Of a stretch of DNA of 64,000 bases, positions 31,733-42,900 are shown one piece after another; position 1 is the stretch's first letter; each line of letters opens with the position of its first letter. Origin of the DNA: Tubulanus polymorphus (taxonomy: Eukaryota > Nemertea > Palaeonemertea > Tubulaniformes > Tubulanidae); the NCBI RefSeq assembly GCF_964204645.1, contig NC_134034.1, forward strand, positions 1,768,072-1,832,071, written 5' to 3'. Position numbers and translations under genes: made by a program. The notes under the pieces are model-generated. The model made no database searches and was not told the origin of the DNA. It saw only the letters and a list, made by a program, of their open reading frames with translations.

Positions 31733-34471
31733 CTAGTGACTGTCCGGTATAGCCGATGTAGAGTATATGGAAGAAGACGCCGGCGAACGCATCCATTGTA
31801 AATAATCTTTCATTTCGACGTCGTAGCGTTTTTTCTCCGAGTCGTACAAATCTTGATAGATCTTACGATCCTGCGGCGGAAGGTGTTGCCATTTTTCGGC
31901 GAGAACTCGACTCAAATCGTGAGCAGTCGACTCCGTTTTATGCTCCTGAAACGAACAAATAAAATCGAGAATAGGTTTAACCCTTTCAGTGCTGGCTAAT
32001 TAATACCCTATAGTGCTGGAGATAATTCGAAAATTTTGAAAAATTCCACCCTACTGTGTTGAATAACGGGAATACCACTAGTGCGTCTACACCGCGGTGC
32101 GGTGTATCGTTAGTTACTAATATTTCACTATGTTCGACAGGTGCTGCCATCTTTCAAGAGAGATAATTAGTAATTACTAATTACATCAATACACGGCAGT
32201 GCGGTGTACTAGCAAAATCCATCACTGATTCGTACACCGCACTGCGGTGTAGACGCACCGAAAGGGTTAAGCGATTGATATGTTGTTTCTCCCTCTACTG
32301 AGCTTAAAAGTTGACCCGACCGCCCGCCTATGTACCCTGTACAATCATGATCAAGCTTATCATAACAGAACCGGCAGTTGTAGAAATAAACTGCTTATGA
32401 ATTTTATTGCGGTTTACAAAATGAGGTAACCATTTTTTCGTCATAACCCCTTTTCAAAACGACACACAATGGACAGCAACAAAAAAAGAAAATACATAGA
32501 TTTTGCATTATCAAGTTATTTACCTGACCAGTGACCAAGCATTCACTGATTAAATTATAATATATCTTCAATGAGGGCTGTTTCTTATCAAGAGGCTCCT
32601 TGTGTCACTTGTCGCCAGCAAGAACAACAAGACTCCAACAATTTAAATTCCCTAACTTTCAAGAAGAGTCGGAGTTCCCTGATTTTCCCAACGGGTAAAA
32701 TGAATCTGGAATTTCAGATTTGCCCAGATCGCAAAATTTATACATTTCATTTTTTCAATAGAAACTAGGTGGTGCTGGGCTCCACTGACCTTGAAATACG
32801 CTTCCTTCAATGCCTTCGTGTTGTGCTCAGAGAACAGCACGAACGGATGAACCGGTTTCTTCGGAGCGTCACGTTCGCACTTCTCGATTTTGATCCGCTT
32901 CACGAGACTGGCCGCCGTAGACGTCGTCGCCGGGGGAGACGACGTATTGTTGCCGATAGACGTCGTCGCGACGACCGACGGGTCGGGTCTCGGTAACACC
33001 ACCGGGGGCGACACTTCCTGAAAAATGAATATCAAAATGATTAGTGTCACTGTCTAGTGAAAGATGGCGCTTCTTTCGTAAATGAATTACAATTTCTTTT
33101 GAGCTTTCATATCGATCCTCACTTGCCAGGGTTTGATTGCCTCATGCCAACTCAAACACGGCCCAAGACTTCTTGGGTGGACTGGTTCCCACTCAGTGGC
33201 GACCAGTCTATAATATCTAGCCAATCGAATGCGTTATTGTCAGAACGAATCTGGCGGTGAAAAAAACATCCGATAGGCTTAATTACATAGACTGGTGGCC
33301 GCTGAGCGGGAACCTATCCGCTCATGAAATCATACGCGGTGTAATAGACCACTGAAAGGTCTGCGGTCAGGGTTTGTGAGCTTCTTGCGGGAGGCATTAA
33401 ACCCTGGCAAGCGAGGATGGTTAAATAGATGACCGTTCAACGTACCTCCCACATAACCGGAACTTGTGCGTCTCTGAAATCATCTCCGTAATCATCTAAA
33501 CAATTCATTAACAACCTATGATAAAATATTGAGAGACCAGAAAATTACGTCTGAACAGATTAGCAAATAAAATACAGTTTTCAAGAGGTGCAACTCAGGT
33601 TATGATGGGCTGACAATGACAGTCGAGATTTGGAGAGAGGGTTGTGTCGGGCCGAATCGGTTTATTTACCTTCTTTCTTTCTTGTAGAGTTTACATAATA
33701 CTTTAGAGTAATACAGACGGTTGATTAGTTTTTCATTTGCCTGAAAAACAACGCAATCAACTGACAATCGCTGAAGACTGTAAACATAGCAGCATATATT
33801 AGAGGCAGGCGCGTTGGAAGCAATTTTTGATTGCCGCGGCCAATTGTCAGATTTTTCCATAGGTTCTAATATTTACTTCAATTTCATCAAAAATATAGTA
33901 TAGAAAGATGAAAGACGTCATTCAGTAAATTATTGCCATGGTTTTCGCCGCTGCAGTCACTACAGTTCCAACGCCAATGAGAGGGTGGAGGAGTGAAAGT
34001 GCAGGGACCGTGTGAGTTACAATTGATACAGTGAGTGGAACCATCTTGATCAATGTGAGTGTGGATGGATGATATGAATCCAGTCATTGACACAAGTGAG
34101 CTGTCTATTCCAGATGGTGACAACCATTGCCAGGACTGGTTTAACAAACAAATGGGATGAGCTCGTGACTGGAAAACTTGATTACTGGAGTCTCGATGAT
34201 GGATTGGATTATATTACTGGAGGATCGAGTGGATGAGGAAGATTTTTGCGGACGAAAAAGGAGGCCAAAAATAATGAAAATCGAAATGTGGCCCCTGTAC
34301 CTGCTGAGTTTGTTCACATTTTCGCCTCAATGTAAAGTATTTTTTCTGGTAACTGCTCTGTTTCGAGATGTTGTCCAGTATTTGTTCTAAATACGCCGAT
34401 TTGCTTCTGACTTCTTTGATTTTCTCGTCAGTATTGTCGACGTCTTCGTCGGGAACTGAAGCGGCCGCCAT
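31733..34471 (-). CDS. TFPT/INO80F-like protein with C-terminal HMG box (250 aa)
   Basis: Five exons: 34471-34301, 33740-33670, 33515-33446, 33017-32790, 31945-31733; phases agree and TAG ends it. Residues about 20-80 form a charged coiled-coil candidate, followed by KKERRLLMNCLDDYGDDFRD (about 77-96), which matches the ERRFLMxRLDxYGDDYR signature of TFPT (INO80 subunit F). A Pro/Ser/Thr-rich linker (about 105-150) leads to an HMG box (about 156-230) that crosses the exon 4/5 junction at residue 180 and contains PxxPFVLFSE, LSRVLAEKWQ and YDSEKKRY. Human TFPT has no HMG box as I know it, but yeast Nhp10, also an INO80 subunit, pairs an N-terminal helical region with HMG boxes. A nuclear chromatin-remodelling role is inferred. 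It lies downstream of the OSR1-like gene on the same strand. Confidence 0.85.
31977..32270. mobile_element. MITE with TTAACCCTTTCAGTGC termini (copy 1)
   Basis: Inverted ends TTAACCCTTTCAGTGCTGG and GCACCGAAAGGGTTAA; interior has ACACCGCGGTGCGGTGTATC and its partner. Copy 2 is at 37472-37756, and a related fragment is near 25345-25700. It lies in intron 4 of the TFPT-HMG gene. Confidence 0.85.
33115..33419. mobile_element. Fold-back MITE with ATCCTCACTTGCCAGGGTTT termini
   Basis: Left ATCCTCACTTGCCAGGGTTTG and right AAACCCTGGCAAGCGAGGAT are inverted, and inner GACTGGTTCCCACTCAG pairs with CTGAGCGGGAACC. Fragments of the family occur near 12165, 26475 and 30545. It lies in intron 3 of the TFPT-HMG gene. 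Confidence 0.8.
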
Positions 34472-34499
34472 CTTTGTTATCCTTGTTGACGCATTTCGA

Positions 34500-34653
34500 C
34501 CGTCAGGTGCTGCCGCTATGCTCGTCGTTAGCGGATTTTTCGTGAACTAACACGAATCGACTCTGTCACGTTTACAGTGTAGATTGCCAGAGGTGGTTGA
34601 TTTTAGTTCACGAAATATCCGCTAACGATGAGATTAGCGGCAGCACCTGACGG
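34500..34653. repeat. Inverted repeat immediately upstream of the TFPT-HMG start codon
   Basis: Arm CCGTCAGGTGCTGCCGCTAT (continuing to TTCGTGAACTAA) pairs with TTAGTTCACGAAATATCCGC through GCGGCAGCACCTGACGG. Arms are about 55 bp with few mismatches. It starts 29 bp upstream of the ATG, so it overlaps the 5' UTR or promoter. Confidence 0.85.
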
Positions 34654-34843
34654 TTAGACGATCAGGTGTCCCCAATAGGAAAAGTTAAAGTAGTTAACTA
34701 GGTTTAGGGGTAGGGTTTTCCACACCATAGGTTCTAATGTCCCAAATTCTACGTCCACCAGTGGCCTTCAGATCCAGGTCCATATCAAGCCACAAAAACA
34801 GGGTCAAAGAACTCTTAACTCAAGTATTTCAATCAACTCATCA

Positions 34844-34849
34844 TTTATT
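34844..34849 (-). terminator. Candidate poly(A) signal of the OSR1-like gene
   Basis: TTTATT on the plus strand (AATAAA on minus) 2.1 kb beyond the stop codon; if used, the 3' UTR would end about 375 bp upstream of the next gene's ATG. Nearer signals also exist, so this is tentative. Confidence 0.35.
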
Positions 34850-35224
34850 TTTTTCACATTTCACATCACAAACGTACTAATTTTTCTTATTAGCGTTAAT
34901 GAATTAATCAATAAAAACTTTAAATAATCGATAATGTATTTGTCTATAATTACGTAGCACTTTATAATGTGTATGATATAATATTGAAGCACCCGACCGA
35001 AGGTTAGTCAGTCAATAACTGCGGTTGAAAAATCGTTTCCAAAAGACGATAAATATATTTTTAGATTTTCCAGATCAACTTATTCAAGAAGATATTAAGT
35101 ACTAAATCCACGAATTAGCCAGCCAGTAGAGCCCATTTGAACATGTCACAGTGCCAGTGGTCCTCAATCTCATCTGGTTGGGGAAACTAGGACAAGGTGC
35201 ACAGTCGAGGCTAAGATTTTAAAC

Positions 35225-35830
35225 AAACTTAGGAATGGAAATCGAAATAGTCAATTCGAAGACTTAAGATCAGTCTAAGCTCATTTTGGTTCTACAACCG
35301 ATCTAAAAACTTAGGACCAATCTAAACTTGTTTTAGCAATAACCAATCTATCAACTTGCAACCAGTCTAAGCTCATTTTGGTTCTATAACCAATCTAACA
35401 ACTTAAGACCAGTCTAAACTCATTTTGGTTCTATAGCTAATCTAACAACTTAAGACCAGCCTAAGCTCATTTTGGTTCTATAACCAATCTAACAACTTAA
35501 AACCAGTCTAAGCTCATTTTGGTTCTATAACCAATCTAACAACTTAAGACCAGTCTAAACTCATTTTGGTTCTATAGCTAATCTAACAACTTAAGACCAG
35601 CCTAAGCTCATTTTGGTTCTATAACCAATCTAACAACTTAAGACCAGTCTAAGCTCATTTGGGTTCTATAACCAACCTAACAACTTAAGACCAGTCTAAG
35701 ATGATTTGGTCTTATAGCCAATCTAACAACTTAAGACCAGTCTAAGATGATTTGGTTCTATAAACGATCTAACAATTTAAGATCAGTTCAAGCACAATTT
35801 TGGTTCCATTTCCAATCTAACATATCGAGC
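35225..35830. repeat. ~48-bp tandem array (AACTTAAGACCAGTCTAAGC)n
   Basis: About twelve copies of a unit reading AAGCTCATTTTGGTTCTATA, ACCAATCTAACAACTTAAGA, CCAGTCT. Same word set as the 21605 array. It lies in the presumed 3' UTR or downstream region of the OSR1-like gene. Confidence 0.85.
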
Positions 35831-36240
35831 CATGATTGTCCAACCGCGCCTTACAGCCTATCGTCCAACTAGGCGATAAATACCACAGTAACAACAAGCC
35901 TAAAAGCTGACAGATTCCAACATGTCCTCGCTCTACGACACCGTGTCGGGAATTATGCTATTCTGTTTATTGATTTATTCATTTAAATAGAATAAGATTT
36001 ATCCGTATAATTTATAGCAGCTCAGGCGTTATAGTGTAGAGAAAGACATAAATTAACACAAATTAAACTACCTTCAACCCATAGTAGTTCGTTCTAAATC
36101 TCATTGGTCGATGAATTCAATCAACTGTCGTTTACTAACCAATCATATACCTTTTTTCACATAAATTAAAATAACAATTTGCTAATAACTCCAGTTGAAA
36201 TTATTTTCAATTCACTCAAAAATGAAAACAGTTCCTAATA

Positions 36241-36443
36241 GGGACCATTTATTTATTATGTATTTTATCAATTAGTTTTCAGCGAGTTTGAGCCTTTCGT
36301 CCCATCACTGTATCTGTAGTTTACAGTTTCAGAAATTCCTCATAAAATAAACATATCATTTGACCCCCTCTCCGATTGTAGACTTATACGCATCAGACAT
36401 GACCCCCTCCCCCAACGAGCATACGTAATAAATGAATGGTCCC
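36241..36443. mobile_element. MITE with GGGACCATTTATTTATTATG termini (copy 4)
   Basis: Inverted ends GGGACCATTTATTTATTATG and CGTAATAAATGAATGGTCCC. Member of the 25416 family, longest of the four copies. Confidence 0.75.
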
Positions 36444-36459
36444 GTAGCATGAAAATTTC

Positions 36460-36830
36460 AGAACACGGAGACAAGAAGAGATTTGATTATCCATGTTCAA
36501 GTGTCGCAAGCGGAAGTTTTTCAAAAAGGTTCTACCGCCTTAACAATTCATAATTCAGTCCAGACCGTGTTTTAGTGGAGAACAGTATAGTTCGTTATGA
36601 ATCCAAGTTTTTCTTGCCACAAGCGGAAGTTTTCAAAGAAGTTTCGCCATCATAAGAATCCGTAGTCCAGTCCAGAATGCGCGTTTTAGCAGAGAAAAGT
36701 AACGAAACATCGAAATCTTTCATTTCAGATCCGCGTTTTTCGACGTATGAGAAAATTTTTCGAAAAATTTCTTTTGTCGTAAGAATCCGTAATCTAGTCC
36801 GGAATCCGTGTTTTAGCAGAGAACAGTTAG
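36460..36830. repeat. Three-copy repeat, ~115-120 bp, just downstream of the OSR1-like stop
   Basis: Units share CAAGCGGAAGTTTTTC/CAAAG, then CATAATTCAGTCCAGACCGT and TTTTAGTGGAGAACAGTA. Divergence is 10-20 percent. Transcribed as 3' UTR if the gene model is right. Confidence 0.7.
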
Positions 36831-36934
36831 ACACGCGAAACAACTGTTCATTCGGCGCGTGAATGCGTTACAAGCGCGCAGAAGTTGATTCGTACAGTTT
36901 TTCATTGTTGGACTTCGTCGTTGCGTAACCGTGG

Positions 36935-39900
36935 CTACGACAACTGCGCGAAACCGATGAGTAGATTTTCGTCGGAGGGTTCGTTCGGCCCGAAGCCTGA
37001 ACGCTGAAAACGCAGAGTAGAACTAAATTAAAACAGCCAAAAGACGGTTCCTAAAGATCAGTCATTCCTGGACATAAGGAGGTTTCGCATGTTTTTAAAG
37101 AAAATTTTGAAATTTTGAGGAAGCGTCTGCATCACTTTCATATCCCAATTACAGTAGACTCCTAAATCGGTACTGTTTATCTCAGTAAACCAATAGTGGA
37201 TTTCATCTCGGCGGTTTCGTGAGTAAATTATCACCCCTACGACTACCTAAACTTCGTTTCTAATACAGTAACCAACTAATTGGGTAAACGCAAATCCCAG
37301 TTCCAACTGTACCGATTTAGGTGTAGTCTATTGTACAACTAACAAACTTAATAAAAATATCTTATTCACTATTCCTCAATATTGAAGGAGTTTTTTAAAG
37401 AAGTTTCAGGCATTAAGCATAAATCAAAGGAGTTTCAAGCACATTTGAAAACATTTTCTGTTTAGAAGTTTTTAACCCTTTCAGTGCTGACTAATTAATA
37501 CCCTATAGTGCTGGAGATAATTTGAAAATTCTAAAAAATTCCACCCTAGTGTGTTGAATAACGGGAATACCACTATAGTGCGTCTACACCGCGGCGCAGT
37601 GTATCGTTAGTTACTAATATTTTACTATGACACATGCTGCCATTTTTCAAGAGGGATAATTACTAATTACATCAATACACCACAGTGCGGTGTACTAGCA
37701 AAATCTATCACTGATTTATACACCGCACTGCGGTGTAGACGCACTGAAAGGGTTAAGGAATCGAGGGTTTGTAGGGGACCCTGTTAGGACACATGAAATA
37801 GAATGGGTGATATTTACCAACGCAAATTTCATATTTCGCAACGACGGGTTCTCGATCACTTTCCGTAGATTCGCTCCGACTTTGAAAAAAAGAAATATCG
37901 ACGAAATTAGAGGCAGATCCGATCGCGGTACCCCCTCCCTGCCCGAGGATCGTATATTATTGTAAAAATATCGCCCACACAGTGCCCCCTAGTGATACTT
38001 ACCGACAACCATATCGGTGCCGTTCACTAAACCCGCATCGACTAATTCTAATGATATACTCTCCGGCGTATCTAGAAATGAGATCGAAATCGTATTTTTA
38101 TTGAATTGATACGATGAATTTGACGCGGTCGTTCACCTCGGGCGCGATAAGATACGATAAGATACGACAAGCTTACCGACTCCGGGAGTAAAATCAAATT
38201 TGATATCGTTTAATTCTCGTTTTTCGTTACGTAATCTGAGCACGAAGTGAAGAGTTTCCGGTTCCTGCAAAAACAATTACATCGGTGTCACCATCTGGTG
38301 GCAGTATAGAACACTACAGTGTCACCATCTGGTGGCAGTATAGAACACTACAGTGTCACCATCTGGTGGTAGTATAGAACACTACAGTGTCACCATCTGG
38401 TGGCAGTGTAGAACACTACAGTGTCACCATCTGGTGGCAGTATAGAACACTACAGAGTCACCATCTGGTGGCAGTATAGAACACTACAGTGTCACCATCT
38501 GCTGGCAGTATAGAACACTACAGTGTCACCATCTGCTGGCAGTGTAGAACACTACAGTGTCACCATCCGGTGGCTGTATAGAACACTACAGTGTCACCAT
38601 CTGCTGGCTGTATAGATCACTACAAAGTTGTTACAAAGCCGCAGAGTGGACCACATAGTGTCGCCACCTAGTGCCAGTATGTAGCACTAGGCTTGTTGCC
38701 ATCTGGTGGCAAGGCGGGATATTTCAGCGTCGCCATCTGGTAGCAGGTTAGAACAATAAATACCTTATTAGTTGATTGAGGAGAAGCAGGAGCGGGTTCG
38801 GCGTTAGTTTCAGTTTTCTACAATAAATAGAGAGAAAACGGTTACCGTTTTTTAACCCTCCACTTTTACGTTGTGTGAAATCACAAATTGGGAGGTCAGA
38901 CGTACTTTTTGAGCAACATTCTCCGCAGGTTCTTTCACCCTCGGCGACTGGAAATACAAAAAAACAAACTTTCGAGTGAAAAAGTTTTTTTCTCTGGCGT
39001 TTTCAGCGTTGGAGCGATGTATATCATAACATACCCGTTCTCCAGATACAGCAGCTTTTCCCTCCTCGGAGTTCTCATCCAACTCATCATCCGACCACTC
39101 CCACTCTCCGTCGACTGTTTTGTGTAAACGTCCACTCGAACCAGGAACGCGTTTCACCTGAAATACGTTTACAATCAGTGCTGCCCTCTAGTGGACTAAT
39201 ATGAGTGCCGTTCTCTTGAGGGTCACTGTAACTGTCACACACTTGTGTACATACAAATGCTGCCCCCTTGTGGGCTGATATCAAAGCTCTAGATTACACC
39301 ACAAGTGCTGCCCCCTTGTGGGCCCATATTAAAGTCCCTAGATTACGCCACAAGTGCTTCCCCCTTGTGAGCCGATATCAAAGTTCCTAGATTACACCAC
39401 AAGTGCTGCCCCCTTGTGGGCCGATATCAAAGTCCCTAGATTACACCACAAGTGCTTCCCCCTTGTGAGCCGATATCAAAGTTCCTAGATTACACCACAA
39501 GTGCTGCCCCCTTGTGAGCCGATATCAAAGTTCCTAGATTACACCACAAGTGCTGCCCCCTTGTGAGCCGATATCAAAGTTCCTAGATTACACCACAAGT
39601 GCTGCCCCCTTGTGAGCCGATATCAAAGTCCCTACATTACACCACAAGTGCTGCTCCCTAATAAAAGTGCTGCCCTCTATTGGACTACTATGAGCATTGC
39701 CCAATTGTGGTATTATAATACAATAACCAAGTGAACTGCCATGTACTGCCCCCTATGTGGTTTACTGTCAGTGCTATGTTATACCCACTAGTGTGCTGCC
39801 CCCTTGTGATGGATGGTGTAAGTAACAGTACCTTCTGCGGTTTGACGACAGGCGCGAGGTCCTCGATCAACACTTTACGAAGGTAAGCTTTATCTTTCGG

Positions 39901-42900
39901 TTTCTTCTGGAAAAACTCATGTTTCTTCCGCAAAAAATTGGCCGTCGGTCTTAGCAAAAAAAAAAAATAATATTCATAACCACTCGATCAGGTACGTGCA
40001 TAGACCCCCGTAAAATAATTCAAAATACTATCATGATACATCAATCCATAACGATAAGGTATGGACAAATCAACATGTCATTCATGCAAACATGTTATTT
40101 GCCCAGTTAACGTCTTTTGGAACAGGGACGCATTGTTTAAGGGCTAACCAACAATTGCTGTAAGCTCCCTACTCCTCTTACCGTTTATCGGGATCTCTTT
40201 TCAGACATTCCGAGATCATTTTTCTAAACAATTTGCTGTACTGTTTGAAACAGTCTTTATCTTCAGCTCCGGAGTCTAGGGTCGGAGGCTCGTTCTGTAG
40301 AGTTAACATCAACACCTACAGTGAAAATACATATTGAATCAAACTTCCTGATTGAGGATCCACCAGATGCGCTAGTTGTATCTGAAATGTTACTGTGGCA
40401 AATGAGGATCCACCAGGTGCGCTAGTTGTATTCGAATATTACTGTAACTGTTGAGGATTCCTTTTCTGGCAATTGAGGATCCACAAGGTGTGCCAGTTGT
40501 ATCTGAAATGTTACTGTGGCAATTGAGGATCCACCAGGTGCGCTAGTTGTATCTGAAATGTTACTGTGGCAGTTGAGGATCCACAAGGTGTGCCAGTTGT
40601 ATCTGAAATGTTACTGTGGCAATTGAGGATCCACCAGGTGCGCTAGTTGTATCTGAAATGTTACTGTGGCAGTTGAGGATCCACCAGGTGTGCTAGTAGT
40701 ATCTGAATGTAACTGGGGCAGGCAAGGAGGGAATTCACTGCAAATCATTGACTAAATTGTTGACTTGTTATATCAGATTGTTCGTCACGCACACCACCTG
40801 GTGGCGAGGCCCGTTATTACTCACCTTCATTGGAGGGTATTTATGGTAGGGGGCAGCACCGGTTGCCAGTTCGATCGCCGTGATTCCGAGACTCCAGATA
40901 TCAGCGCTGAATTTGTAACCAGTCGATAACTGGAAAAAACATATCAAATATCAAAAATATCCAGGACCTCACGTCTACAGTTCTTATACAGATTTGACTT
41001 GCGGATGAAAACATCGGAAATGAATTAAGCTTTCAGTCAAATTCAATCTGGGCCTGGTTGCATAGTCATTGTTAAGTCCAAAAGTGGTCTTAAATCTTAA
41101 CACTGGTCTCAAGTTGTAAGATTGGTTATAAAACTATGGAGGTAGACTTAAATTTACCAGTAAGCCATGACTATGGAATATTTTTATGGACACTTCTCTT
41201 GAAATTCAAACGTCTTCACATCGAGCTAACCCCTCCAACTTTAAGACTAGTCTTAAGATCGAAAACCACTTTGTGAGTTAGATCATAAAATCACGCGTCG
41301 TAAGGAATTCGATTTTCGTTTTACCTGTTCCATAACCTCCGGAGCCATCCAACACGGAGTACCAACGAACGTGTGTCGCACGGTGTCCCGCGATAAATCT
41401 TTACCCGTCGCGATCCACGCGCTTACTCCGAAATCTGTAATCAAAATCGTCGGAGTTTACACCAAGAAATACATTTTAACTCCAATGAGAGAGGGTTCAT
41501 TTTTGATTCGCAAAAGCAATTCCCCAATTATTTCATCTCTAGCCCAGAGAGTTAAGATTCGATATGCCATCATAATCGGAGCCGGAACCATCAAATGTTG
41601 GAGGATGATCAGGTAACCGGCTTGGCAACTTTTTATTGGTTGGAGCAATTTTTGAGATTCCAGATATCACCGGAGTCCCACAGATGATTCCTCCAGTGAA
41701 GCGTTGGAGTGGATCAACAAGATATCTGTGTAGAGTCAGTCTTGGAGTGAGTTTACTAGATATTACTGTATGACTCCAGCGAGTCTTGGAGTGAGTGTAC
41801 TAGATATTACTGTATGACTCCAGTCAGTCTTAATAGAGAGTGATTATACTGAATATCACCGTGTGACTCCAGCGAGTCTTGGAGTGAGTGTACTAGATAG
41901 CAATGTGTGACGCCAGTGAGTCTTAAGAGAGAGTGATTATACTAAATATCACCGTGTGACTCCAGCGAGTCTTGGAGTGAGTGTACTAGATAGCAATGTG
42001 TGACGCCAGTGAGTCTTGGAGAAGGAATTCTTTCTTACCCGCGATTCGAACGGTTCCGTCGTCTCCCATGAGAATATTTCCGGCTTTGATGTCGCGGTGA
42101 ATTTGACCGTTGGCGTGAAAATATTCGAGCCCCTTGAGAACCTCGAGCAGAACGGTAGAAATGGTCGTCTCGTCGAGCACGCCCGTACGAGAACAATTCG
42201 GCTCCGTGCGCATTTTATATTTGATTATATCCAACAGTGAACCTGAAAAAGAAAATGAAAATAATTCTAAACCGTCCGATCTAAGCACTTGCCCGGGACA
42301 AGTATATTCTCATCAGGGCAAGTAGGTTATCATTGTCCGCCGGGCTAGTGCAATTTTATGTCACAAAGCTTTTTTTCCCACTCGATATAACGGACGATAG
42401 TGCCACCCATCGGACTGCCTGTATAGGGCAAGTAGTTTTTGGAGAGGGTAAGCAACATTTCAGATATGCTTGCCCACCGGGCAAGTGGCTTTCATTCCTT
42501 AGATCGGACCCTGGTTTATGAGGGCAGAGTTACATAGATGTCACCCTACATTACCCAGGCATATCAATCTTTCAACTCAAACTCGATTGAAGTTTACCCC
42601 AGAATTCACTAAGTTGACACCAGTCTAGAACACTTCGAGCCCGGTTTGTCCCCCCCCCTGAGAATGGAAGGAACGGAATACGGATTTCGACACAGTACCT
42701 CCGCTGCACAGCTGCATGACGAGCCATAATTCATCTTTAACAACGAACGACGTGAAATAACTGACGACATTCTCGTGTTTACACTGGTGCATCGCTTGGA
42801 TCTCTTTCTGTAAGCCAGAAAAAAAAAAAACAACTAAAACGTGATTCCGACATGCGTCTTAATTCTGCTCAGGTTCCACAGAAATATTTCAGCATAAAAG

